A stretch of DNA of 64,000 nucleotides from Belliella baltica DSM 15883. GTDB taxonomy: Bacteria; Bacteroidota; Bacteroidia; Cytophagales; Cyclobacteriaceae. A model generated the notes under the pieces. That model had not been told where the DNA came from, did no database searches, and saw nothing but the letters and a program-made list of their open reading frames with translations. The position numbers were made by a program, and so were the translations under genes. The stretch's first letter is position 1, and the number at the start of each line of letters is the position of its first letter. Below, piece by piece: positions 34,141 through 41,476 of the stretch. Where the stretch lies: assembly GCF_000265405.1 (NCBI RefSeq), contig NC_018010.1:1054001-1118000 (forward strand), given 5' to 3'.

Positions 34141-34464
34141 TTAAAATGTGAGTCTAACATTAATACTATCAATGTTTTTCAATGAAATAGGTTTTGTATC
34201 ATCTTTTAATATAACATCATAAGGGTGTGACATTTTACCATCACCAATCTTATCGTTATACTTGAAAGACTTAACAATAACACCATCATTGGGAACTACA
34301 ACAAATTCAAATTCCTCAACACATAATGGGTCAAGATAATGTTGTAAAAGAATTTGAAATTTACTATTTGTCACATCAGACCTCACGTAGTATGAACTCA
34401 TTCCGACATTTTTACCGAACTCATTATTGAGTGTGGTTAATAATTCACTAAAATCTAATTTCAT
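34141..34464 (-). CDS. Hypothetical protein (cassette C5, reverse strand)
   Basis: A 107-residue soluble protein with no domain I recognise, mixed alpha/beta in appearance, with a central FEFVVVPNDGVIVKSFKYND segment (about residues 53-72). It is convergent with the IS-split small gene and overlaps its last 11 bases. It is one of the few cassette genes on the minus strand and so would need its own promoter, which could lie in the AT-rich stretch 34465-34500. No function is proposed. Confidence 0.6.
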   Translation of the reverse strand: MKLDFSELLTTLNNEFGKNVGMSSYYVRSDVTNSKFQILLQHYLDPLCVEEFEFVVVPNDGVIVKSFKYNDKIGDGKMSHPYDVILKDDTKPISLKNIDSINVRLTF

Positions 34465-34525
34465 AATTTATATATTTAATTTAATTTTAACTAATTGACT
34501 AACAATACGAAAGACAATAACAACG

Positions 34526-34663
34526 GGCTATAACAGCACCTATACGCAAGCAGGGGTTTCATCTCTCGTAGGACAGTTTTGTGGTTTATCAATTGTTTGT
34601 TCTTCGTATAAACATTCTTGCTAATAATTCCCTGCCTGACGTATAGCTGCAAAACGTTATCGC
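34526..34663 (+). other. attC site 5 (end of cassette C5)
   Basis: R'' box GGCTATAAC (34526-34534) exactly complements GTTATAGCC at the start of C5 (32467). The arms CTATACGCAAGCAGGG and CCCTGCCTGACGTATAG pair, and the R' box is GTTATCGC (34656-34663). The stem and part of the loop are nearly identical to attC site 3. Confidence 0.92.
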
Positions 34664-34754
34664 TCAGTGTAAAAAAACAACGACAGTGAATAAAATGAAA
34701 GACAGAAATAAAATGCCAAACGTACAAGATGAACCTCTTAAATAGAAGTAATTA

Positions 34755-36440
34755 ATGCGAATCCCTTTAAATGAATTTGAGCAATTAATAGATGAAACTA
34801 TCCTCAAAAGAGGCTTGGCTTACTTTAAGGGCGGTGCAATAACCGATTTTTCAGAAATTTCAAATGGAGAATATGAAGCTATTGTATCAGGTACAGAGGA
34901 TTACACTGTTCAATTAGAAGTTGAAAACAACGCAATAATTGAACACAATTGTGATTGTCCTTATGATATGGGGGCTGTTTGTAAACACGTAGTTGCGGTT
35001 ATCTTCCATTTGCAACAAGATGAATTGGAGTTAAACGAATCCTCTCCCAATAGTCCGGAGAAGAAGAAAAAAACAAAGTCTGTCAATCAACAAGTCAAAG
35101 AGTTATTAAAAGCTATTTCGCACAATGAATTGATAGAGTTTGTAGAAGAAAACTGCAAAAAGGACAAGAAATTTAGAAACTATTTTTTAGCATCATTCGG
35201 GCATTTAAATCAAAATCAATCAAAAGAATTTTATCAAAAACAAATCCACTCTATACTGCAAACAGCAGCAGGTAGAGACGGTTGGATTGGTTGGTCTGAT
35301 ATGAAATATGTGGTGAAAGCTACCGAGCCATTTTTAGAAAATGCCGAAAAATATTTGCAAAAGAAGAATTTTGAAAATGTGTTTTTCATCAGTACTGCTT
35401 TATTGGAAGAAATAACCAAAGCTTTCCAATTTGGAGATGACAGTAACGGTGATTTAGGCTATTTTGTTGAATCGGCAATGGAGCTACTTTCAAAACTATC
35501 AAAAGAGGAAATTTCATCAGCACTAAAACAAGAAACTTTTGAATACTGTATTTCAGCTTTTAAACAAAAACTTTTTGAAGGTTGGGATTGGCATTTAGGC
35601 ATACTCCACATTGCAGGCGATTTAATAGATAATGAAAATGAAGCCGATATTATTTTGAATTGTTTGGAATCTGTGAATGGAGAATATGAACGAGAATACG
35701 CTCAATCATATAAATTGGAATTACTAAGGCAGTATAAAAACCAAAAAGATGTAGAGGAATTCATCAATAAAAATATTTCAAATTCAAAAATCAGAAAACA
35801 AGAAATTGAAAAAGCCTTTGAAAACCAAAACTTTGAAAGAGCAATAGCATTAGCTAAAGACGGAATTACTTGTGATGAACAAAGCAAACCAGGCTTAGCA
35901 AAAGATTGGTATGATTGGCTGTTGAAAATTGCATTAGTTCAGAATGACAAGCCCAAGATTATTGAATATGCTCGTTTCAGGCTGATTGAAAATTTTGGGG
36001 CAACACAAGATTATTACCAGATACTGAAAAACAATATTGAACCTGAAAAATGGCATCCTTTTTTAGAAGAAATAATCAAGGAGGTTACACCTAAAAACAG
36101 ATGGACTTATACGGAGCTAATACGCAAGGTTTATATTAAAGAGGAATGGTGGGACAGGTTGTTTTTGATGCTAAAACAGAATTTGTCTTTAGAGAACATT
36201 CAGGAAAACGAACAGTACTTAGCTAAAGATTATTCCGCTGAACTAATTGAATTGTATAGTGAAAGACTAACGAATTATGTTGAAAAATATGTCGGTCGAA
36301 ATAATTATCAAACGGCTTGCAGGTATTTACGAAGAATGAAAAAACTTGGGGGCAACGACAAAGTAAATGAATTAATCGAATTGTTTAGAAAGCAATACCC
36401 ACAGCGTAAAGCATTAATGGACGAATTAACAAGAGTATAA
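34755..36440 (+). CDS. SWIM zinc-finger domain protein (cassette C6)
   Basis: A 561-residue protein. A SWIM zinc finger (CDCPYDMGAVCKHV, CxCx7CxH, about residues 66-79) is followed by a charged linker (EKKKKTKS) and about 440 residues of helical, TPR-like sequence. SWIM fingers bind DNA or proteins. Similar SWIM-plus-helical proteins occur in bacteria, sometimes beside SNF2 helicases, but none is here. It is the only gene in C6. A role in defence or stress is possible but not supported by motifs. Confidence 0.8.
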   Translation: MRIPLNEFEQLIDETILKRGLAYFKGGAITDFSEISNGEYEAIVSGTEDYTVQLEVENNAIIEHNCDCPYDMGAVCKHVVAVIFHLQQDELELNESSPNSPEKKKKTKSVNQQVKELLKAISHNELIEFVEENCKKDKKFRNYFLASFGHLNQNQSKEFYQKQIHSILQTAAGRDGWIGWSDMKYVVKATEPFLENAEKYLQKKNFENVFFISTALLEEITKAFQFGDDSNGDLGYFVESAMELLSKLSKEEISSALKQETFEYCISAFKQKLFEGWDWHLGILHIAGDLIDNENEADIILNCLESVNGEYEREYAQSYKLELLRQYKNQKDVEEFINKNISNSKIRKQEIEKAFENQNFERAIALAKDGITCDEQSKPGLAKDWYDWLLKIALVQNDKPKIIEYARFRLIENFGATQDYYQILKNNIEPEKWHPFLEEIIKEVTPKNRWTYTELIRKVYIKEEWWDRLFLMLKQNLSLENIQENEQYLAKDYSAELIELYSERLTNYVEKYVGRNNYQTACRYLRRMKKLGGNDKVNELIELFRKQYPQRKALMDELTRV

Positions 36441-36508
36441 AATGCCAACCCTTCACAGCAACACGACCAAAATGACCAACAAACAAACGGACGAAAAAGA
36501 ACACCGAA

Positions 36509-36605
36509 GCGATAACATTAAGCCCACTAGAGAAAAGCCCTTTGAAAAAAAGCCCTGATTGATGTAAAATCTATCAGGGCTTTTTGCTAGTGGCTGTTGA
36601 CTGAC
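36509..36605 (+). other. attC-like site 6 (end of cassette C6), atypical
   Basis: R'' box GCGATAAC (36509-36516) exactly complements GTTATCGC at the start of C6 (34656). The stem differs from the others: AGCCCACTAG pairs with CTAGTGGCT, and inside it lies a terminator-like hairpin (AAAGCCCTGAT with ATCAGGGCTTT). The presumed R' box GTTGACTG (36596-36603) fits GTTRRRY imperfectly. The right half may have been remodelled when the IS91-type element arrived. Confidence 0.6.
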
Positions 36606-36801
36606 AACTGGAGGGTGAAGTGTTTGCTAGGTGTATTAGTACTCTTTTTATGGGTTTAATTATTTTTCATTAGTTACGATTTCTACTATTATTTGACCAA
36701 TCCTTGTGGAAAAGGCATAAAATCCCCTACCCAAAATTGGGGTATTCTGCTTTAGAGATGTCTTGGACCCAACCATTGTTTTCTTAGATCCTGAATACAT
36801 G

Positions 36802-37956
36802 TCAGGAAGGGGCTGGATTTGGATTGAAAGATTTTTGTTTTCTGGCTGATCTATCCCTTGTATCAAAGATTGTTTCCATTCTTCCGTGATCGCAGCAAGG
36901 GCATTTTAAAATATCCCTGCCGTATTTTTCGAGCATTCTGATCTGGAATGGAATTGTGACTTTGGGTTTGGTTGGTTGCATATCGAGAGAAGACCGTATC
37001 ATAGCCAACCGTTCAGTTTTGCCCTGTATTCTCAAGTATCCGAAGTGGCGGATCTTGACAAACCTTTTTGGTAGGATATGCTGCTCAAACCTTCTAAGGA
37101 ATTCCTGATGAGTAAGCCACATCTGTTTTGTTTTGGAACCGTCTGCATAGTCTTTATAGCTGAACTTGATATGTGTTGCGTTGACCTCAAGGATTCGGTG
37201 TTTGGTGATGGCAATCTTGTGGGTATAGCGTCCAAGGTACTCGACGACTCTATCGGGTGAACCGAAAGGAGCTTTGGCGTATACGTTCCATTTTTTGAAC
37301 CTTACAGCTTTAATTACGCTGTTTTTACTGCCAATCCAGCTAATTGAGGGATCTTTTTCCATCCCTTCCATGAATATGGCTTTGAACATACTTGCCAGAC
37401 TTTTTTGAGGAAAAAGGAATCGGTTGTTTTTGCGTTTGGCATCTACCCAACGCTTTCCGTCGAAGCCACCTGCACTGACGATACAATGTACATGTGGATG
37501 GAAAGAAAGATCCTGTCCCCAAGTGTGGAGAACCATTGTAATACCTGGTTCAGCTCCCAGGAATTCAGGCATTCGACCGTGTTTGAGTAATGTTTGGGAA
37601 GCTGCCTGAAACAGCAAGTTAAATAGCCTGTTTCTGTTGCCCATGATCACAACATTGAGTTCATGGGGCAAAGTGAATACTACATGATAGTATGCTGTAG
37701 GTAGTAGTTCGTCCATCCTTCCCTGAATCCAAGCGTCCCTTTTCATACTTCCACAGTTGGGACAGTGTCTGTTACCGCAGCAATGGTAGCGATGGGCGAT
37801 GTTGCCACATTGTTGATCATTGCATCTGCTAATGTGATAGCCCTTAGCAGCGGTATGACATGCTACAAGATCAGCAAAAACAGCTTTGCTATAAGTATTG
37901 AAGCTGTGGATGGATTGATGTCTGAATAGGGATTGGAAAGAAGAGTCAGTTTCCAT
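36802..37956 (-). CDS. IS91-family transposase
   Basis: A 384-residue HUH-type rolling-circle transposase. An N-terminal zinc-binding region is rich in Cys/His (residues about 33-65, CHTAAKGYHISRCNDQQCG and CCGNRHCPNCG), then the HUH motif SFHPHVHCIVSAGG at about 172-185. The tyrosine motif lies in EYLGRYTHKIAITKHR at about 244-259. Length and motif order match IS91/IS801/IS1294-type proteins. The start overlaps the recombinase gene by 11 bases, as in the Bacteroidota group where IS91 transposase and tyrosine recombinase travel together. Confidence 0.9.
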   Translation of the reverse strand: METDSSFQSLFRHQSIHSFNTYSKAVFADLVACHTAAKGYHISRCNDQQCGNIAHRYHCCGNRHCPNCGSMKRDAWIQGRMDELLPTAYYHVVFTLPHELNVVIMGNRNRLFNLLFQAASQTLLKHGRMPEFLGAEPGITMVLHTWGQDLSFHPHVHCIVSAGGFDGKRWVDAKRKNNRFLFPQKSLASMFKAIFMEGMEKDPSISWIGSKNSVIKAVRFKKWNVYAKAPFGSPDRVVEYLGRYTHKIAITKHRILEVNATHIKFSYKDYADGSKTKQMWLTHQEFLRRFEQHILPKRFVKIRHFGYLRIQGKTERLAMIRSSLDMQPTKPKVTIPFQIRMLEKYGRDILKCPCCDHGRMETIFDTRDRSARKQKSFNPNPAPS

Positions 37957-38782
37957 CAGCTAGCAAATCAAGTGGAGATACTAGTTTTTCCCTACGTTGT
38001 TTGGTAAGGTGAAGATAGATCATAGTAGTCTCTATCTTTGAGTGTCCAAGAAGCTGTTTGATGGTATGAATATCTGTTCCCGCATCAAGCAGATGTGTGG
38101 CAAAGGAATGCCTGATAGAATGTGCGGAAAAACCATACTGTTCAAAGCCCGCCTGTTTCATGGCCATGCGGATGGCGTGCTGTATGGAGCGGTCGTTCAT
38201 AGCTTTTCCCGGGATCTGTCCTTCAAAGAGAAAAACTTTCGGCTTGTGTACTCTGTAGTAAGCTTCAAGCAAAGGGAGAACAGCAGCTGGAAGGATAGTA
38301 AATCTGTCCCTGCTACCCTTTCCTGCCACAACTTTGAGCTGCATTTCGGCTCTTGAGATATGTTTCATTTCCAAGAATCGAAGTTCGCTCAACCTGATAC
38401 CTGTTCCATAAAACAAAGCAATGATGGCTTTATGCTTGATATTGGTTGTGGATTGGATTACATGGCTGATCTGATCTTGGGTTAGAATTTCCGGAAGTCT
38501 GAAGTCTTTCCGGGGATAAAGTGCGTGGGGGACTACATAAGGTGAAGGTAAAATGTGTTTAAAAAAGAAGCTACAGCTTTGAGCCGTCATCCTGCATTTG
38601 TCCCTACCGACAGCATGCTCTTTTTTGATGTAATTGATGTAAGAGGCAATGTGATCTTGGGTGAGCTGCTCAGGATTAAGGTGATTGAAATAGGCGAAAA
38701 TATAGCGCATCTCGGCCATATAGTTGCGGATGGTCATATGGGAATATGCTTTGGCTTCTAGGAAAGAAGATAGTTTTAGCAA
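37946..38782 (-). CDS. Tyrosine recombinase of the IS91-type element
   Basis: A 278-residue XerD-like recombinase. A core-binding SAM-like domain (about residues 1-95) precedes the catalytic domain with GTGIRLSELRFLEM (Arg), HSIRHSFATHLLD (His-x-x-Arg), LLGHSKIETTMIYLHLT (His and Tyr) and a SPLDLL tail. It overlaps the transposase gene. The first good codon in this frame is TTG at 38782, but the frame stays open upstream to an A8 run (38826-38833). An ATG at 38843 would join it if the run had seven A residues, so the full protein may need slippage or carry a frameshift. Confidence 0.85.
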   Translation of the reverse strand: MLKLSSFLEAKAYSHMTIRNYMAEMRYIFAYFNHLNPEQLTQDHIASYINYIKKEHAVGRDKCRMTAQSCSFFFKHILPSPYVVPHALYPRKDFRLPEILTQDQISHVIQSTTNIKHKAIIALFYGTGIRLSELRFLEMKHISRAEMQLKVVAGKGSRDRFTILPAAVLPLLEAYYRVHKPKVFLFEGQIPGKAMNDRSIQHAIRMAMKQAGFEQYGFSAHSIRHSFATHLLDAGTDIHTIKQLLGHSKIETTMIYLHLTKQRREKLVSPLDLLADGN

Positions 38783-38910
38783 ATACTCCTTAGCGGAATC
38801 ATTGAGGGCAACAGTGCCCAGCGTGTTTTTTTTGAGTTTTCATGATCTAAGATTTTGATATAAATAAAAATAAGCAGAATTTAGGTAAATCGCTCACCCG
38901 TAGGGTGTCA

Positions 38911-39044
38911 GTTCAACAGGCGTTTGGCAAAAAAGCAGGTTCAGTGGTTAAATGAAGCTTTGTTCTTCGTATCAAGTTCAGTGCTGGCAGACAGTCTAGT
39001 GCTTCGAAATCCGCTTCTTCGCCAAGCGCCAAACCGTTAGCTGC
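38911..39044 (+). other. attC site 7 (end of cassette C7)
   Basis: R'' box GTTCAAC (38911-38917, a perfect RYYYAAC), the arms GGCGTTTGGCAAAAAAGC and CGCTTCTTCGCCAAGCGCC pair, and the R' box is GTTAGCTGC (39036-39044). The loop resembles that of attC site 1. The R'' box abuts the IS91-type end and pairs only partly with the presumed start box of C7. Confidence 0.85.
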
Positions 39045-39064
39045 AATTTGCAGAAAAAATACTT

Positions 39065-39436
39065 TTAATCCGAATGTTTGAATGTAGATTTTCTATGAGA
39101 AACACCCCAATCAACCATTGCATCAAGGACTGTAAGAATATTTTTACCTGATTCGGTCATTTTGTATTCAATACGAACTGGCGTTGAATCATAAACGTTT
39201 CTTGTTATAACGCCATTTAGTTCTAATTCTTTTAACTCCTTAGACAACATTCTAGGTGTAATTTTATCGATATTGGCCTGTATGTCTTTGTACCTATAAT
39301 TACCGTAAAGAATAGAAGCAAGTATAGGTAACTTCCATTTACCACTTATCACGTTCAAAGTATCATTAATCGCCAAAACATATTGTACAGGGCATTTTTT
39401 TATCTCAGAAATATTTTGTAAACCATTCATTATCAT
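39065..39436 (-). CDS. HxlR-family transcriptional regulator (cassette C8)
   Basis: A 123-residue winged-helix regulator. The family hallmarks are CPVQYVLAINDTLNVISGKWKLPIL-like N-terminus (Cys near residue 14, GKW), YRYKDIQANIDKITPRMLSKELKELE at about 52-77, and YKMTESGK at about 99-106. HxlR regulators such as YodB and QorR use this conserved N-terminal Cys to sense quinones or electrophiles. I chose ATG 39436 (39430 is equally good); the longer frame to 39526 would cross the operator. It is divergent from an NmrA-like gene with two matched operators between. Confidence 0.88.
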   Translation of the reverse strand: MIMNGLQNISEIKKCPVQYVLAINDTLNVISGKWKLPILASILYGNYRYKDIQANIDKITPRMLSKELKELELNGVITRNVYDSTPVRIEYKMTESGKNILTVLDAMVDWGVSHRKSTFKHSD

Positions 39437-39454
39437 GCAGTTTAAATTTTTACT

Positions 39455-39523
39455 ATACAAAAGTATATCAATATAAATTAACAACCAACTATACTTTATA
39501 TAGCAAATGTAATACTTTTGTAT
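39455..39523. promoter_or_regulatory. Paired HxlR operators
   Basis: ATACAAAAGTAT at 39455-39466 recurs as its exact reverse complement, ATACTTTTGTAT, at 39512-39523. The two 12-mers lie 45 bases apart in the divergent region between the HxlR gene and the NmrA-like gene. This is where an HxlR dimer would repress both promoters. Binding is inference. Confidence 0.65.
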
Positions 39524-39551
39524 CATTATTAACGATCAAAAATTTTAAAAC

Positions 39552-40421
39552 ATGATATTAGTAACAGGAGCAACAGGCGAATTTGGTAAACATGCCGTTC
39601 AGCAATTAAGAGAAAAAGGTGTAAGCACTTCTGATATTTCGGTACTTTCTAGAAGCGAGGAAAAGGCAATCAGCTATAAAGAAGATGGAATAACCGTAAA
39701 AACAGGAGATTACACCAACTATGACTCTTTAGTAAAAGCCTTTGAAGGCGTAGATAAACTGTTATTTGTTTCTAGCAGCGAAATAGAAAACCGAGCAGAG
39801 CAACATCAAAATGTGGTTAAAGCAGCAAAAGCCACTGGAGTAAAGAATATTGTCTATACTTCGTTTATGAGAAAACAGGAGACCGATAATTCTGCAATTG
39901 CATTTTTAATGGATTCGCATCTAAAAACCGAAAACTGGATAAAAGATAGTGGTATAAACTATACAATTTTGCAAAATGCCACTTATTTGGATATGCTACC
40001 TATTTTTATAGGAGAGCAAGTTTTGGAGACCGGTGTAATTATGCAACCAGCAGAAAATGGAAAATCCAGTTCAGTGTTAAGACAAGAATTGGCAGAAGCA
40101 GCAGCTGTGGTATTGACTTCTGAAGGGCATGAAAATAAAGCCTATCCACTAGTGAACAATCAAGCGATTTCATACAATGAAGTAGCTGAACTAATTGCTG
40201 AGATAAGTGGTAAAAACATCACCTATAAATCGCCTTCACCAGAAGAGTATCAGGCTACACTAAAAACGTATGGTGTTCCAGATGAATACATTGGATTATT
40301 TACCGCATTTTCGGTAGCACAAGCCAATGGCGAATTAGAAATGTCAGACAATTCATTAGAGAAGTTATTGGGAAGAAAACCAACAACCGCTAAAGAATTT
40401 TTGACCAAAGTATACGTTTAA
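39552..40421 (+). CDS. NmrA/QorB-like NAD(P)H-binding oxidoreductase (cassette C8)
   Basis: A 289-residue atypical SDR. The cofactor motif TGATGEFGKHAV (GxxGxxG) is at about residues 5-16, a VSSSE block near 75 and YTSFMRKQ at about 97-104. It lacks the YxxxK dyad of classical SDRs, as QorB and NmrA do. QorB-type proteins are NADPH:quinone oxidoreductases and are often controlled by a divergent HxlR regulator (QorR), exactly the arrangement here. A quinone substrate is likely by context. A dioxygenase gene follows 54 bases later. Confidence 0.85.
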   Translation: MILVTGATGEFGKHAVQQLREKGVSTSDISVLSRSEEKAISYKEDGITVKTGDYTNYDSLVKAFEGVDKLLFVSSSEIENRAEQHQNVVKAAKATGVKNIVYTSFMRKQETDNSAIAFLMDSHLKTENWIKDSGINYTILQNATYLDMLPIFIGEQVLETGVIMQPAENGKSSSVLRQELAEAAAVVLTSEGHENKAYPLVNNQAISYNEVAELIAEISGKNITYKSPSPEEYQATLKTYGVPDEYIGLFTAFSVAQANGELEMSDNSLEKLLGRKPTTAKEFLTKVYV

Positions 40422-40475
40422 TATGCAGCGTAAAGAGTTTTAAAGGTAGCTGGACTAACCACATTAAGTATTCCT

Positions 40476-41309
40476 ATGATGTCAACATTAAACAAATTAG
40501 AAAACATAACAGATTCTTTTGAATCTTCTAAGCGAATGCCTGTCCTATTTTTAGGGCATGGCTCGCCTATGAATGGTATTGAAGACAATGAATTTGTTAG
40601 AGAGTTTAAAAAACAAGGACAACAATTGGATAAACCCAATGCTATTATTGTGGTTTCTGCTCATTGGGAAACAAATGGAACTTTTGTAACAGCCATGCAA
40701 AACCCAAGAACAATTCATGATTTTGGTGGATTCCCAAAAGAGCTTTATGAGGTACAATATCCAGCACCTGGACACCCAGAACTGGCTAAAGAGATATCAG
40801 AATATGTTAATCCAGCAGGAACCGTTCACTTAGATGATAAATGGGGATTAGACCATGGAGCTTGGACTGTAGTTAAGCATTTATTTCCAAAAGCAGATGT
40901 ACCTGTTATTCAACTTAGTTTGGATTATAAAATGACGCCACAGCAACACTACGAGTTGGCACAACAATTAAAAAAGCTAAGGGAAAAAGGCGTGCTTATA
41001 GTTGGTAGTGGTAATATGGTTCATAATTTAAGAAAAGTTGATTTTAGAAAAATTAATGAAAACTACGGCTATGATTGGGCAATAGAAGCTGATAGCAAAA
41101 TGAAGAAGTGGATTTTGGAAGGAAATCACCGAAATTTAATTGACTTTAATAAGCAAGGTAAAGCTTTTAACCTAGCGATTCCAACGCCAGAGCACTATTT
41201 GCCCTTATTATACACCTTAGGATTAAAAGACGAAAAGGACAATACCACAATCTTTAATGATAATCCTTTAGGTGGTTCTCTGACTATGACAAGTGTAAAA
41301 TTTGGATAA
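40476..41309 (+). CDS. ygiD: Extradiol dioxygenase of the DODA/YgiD class (cassette C8)
   Basis: A 277-residue class III extradiol ring-cleavage dioxygenase, related to plant 4,5-DOPA dioxygenase and E. coli YgiD. Candidate metal ligands are in FLGHGSPMNG (about residues 23-32), VSAHWET (about 61-67) and GLDHGAWTV (about 128-136). These enzymes open catechol rings. With a quinone reductase and a redox-sensing HxlR regulator, the cassette looks like a self-contained catechol/quinone detoxification module. The ATG at 40479 is an equally good start. The symbol is by similarity only. Confidence 0.87.
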   Translation: MMSTLNKLENITDSFESSKRMPVLFLGHGSPMNGIEDNEFVREFKKQGQQLDKPNAIIVVSAHWETNGTFVTAMQNPRTIHDFGGFPKELYEVQYPAPGHPELAKEISEYVNPAGTVHLDDKWGLDHGAWTVVKHLFPKADVPVIQLSLDYKMTPQQHYELAQQLKKLREKGVLIVGSGNMVHNLRKVDFRKINENYGYDWAIEADSKMKKWILEGNHRNLIDFNKQGKAFNLAIPTPEHYLPLLYTLGLKDEKDNTTIFNDNPLGGSLTMTSVKFG

Positions 41310-41315
41310 AAAAAA

Positions 41316-41447
41316 GCAGGTAACAAGGTATAAAAGCAATAGCGGTTTGGGTTTAAACTCAAACCGATTTGCATTTAAATAAGTATATTATAATTCGAAA
41401 GGTAAGTTTAATAATCCTGCTACTGCTCTTATACAGTACGTTGGCAT
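41316..41447 (+). other. attC site 8 (end of cassette C8)
   Basis: R'' box GCAGGTAAC (41316-41324) complements GTTAGCTGC at the start of C8 (39036) at 8 of 9 positions. The arms GTATAAAAGCAATAGC and TGCTACTGCTCTTATAC pair, and the R' box is GTTGGCAT (41440-41447). 132 bp. Confidence 0.85.
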
Positions 41448-41476
41448 TCATTATAAAAAAACGACACGAATAAAAT

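Larger units (their letters stand above)
32523..34151 (+). pseudogene. Small cassette C5 gene split by an IS256-family insertion
   Basis: The first 25 codons (32523-32599, starting MNNQNIFGFRR) stop at the IS junction, and the rest continues from 33980 to 34151. If the 1372-bp IS and one copy of the 8-bp duplication TTAAGACA are removed, a single open frame of 82 residues ending WIEILFKM is restored. I do not recognise the protein; it is small, soluble and acidic/aromatic. Its last bases overlap the reverse-strand gene that follows. The insertion must be fairly recent because both halves remain in frame with no further stops. Confidence 0.75.
36606..38910 (-). mobile_element. IS91-family element with accessory tyrosine recombinase (in cassette C7)
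   Basis: A 2.3-kb unit with a tyrosine recombinase gene and an overlapping IS91-type transposase gene, both on the minus strand. On the minus strand the right end reads GAAC|TGACACCCTACGGGTG: a GAAC tetranucleotide, the known IS91 target, followed by a hairpin-forming end. A second hairpin, CCCTACCCAAAATTGGGG, lies near the left end (about 36725-36743). The left boundary is uncertain. There is no target duplication, as expected for rolling-circle elements. Confidence 0.75.
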
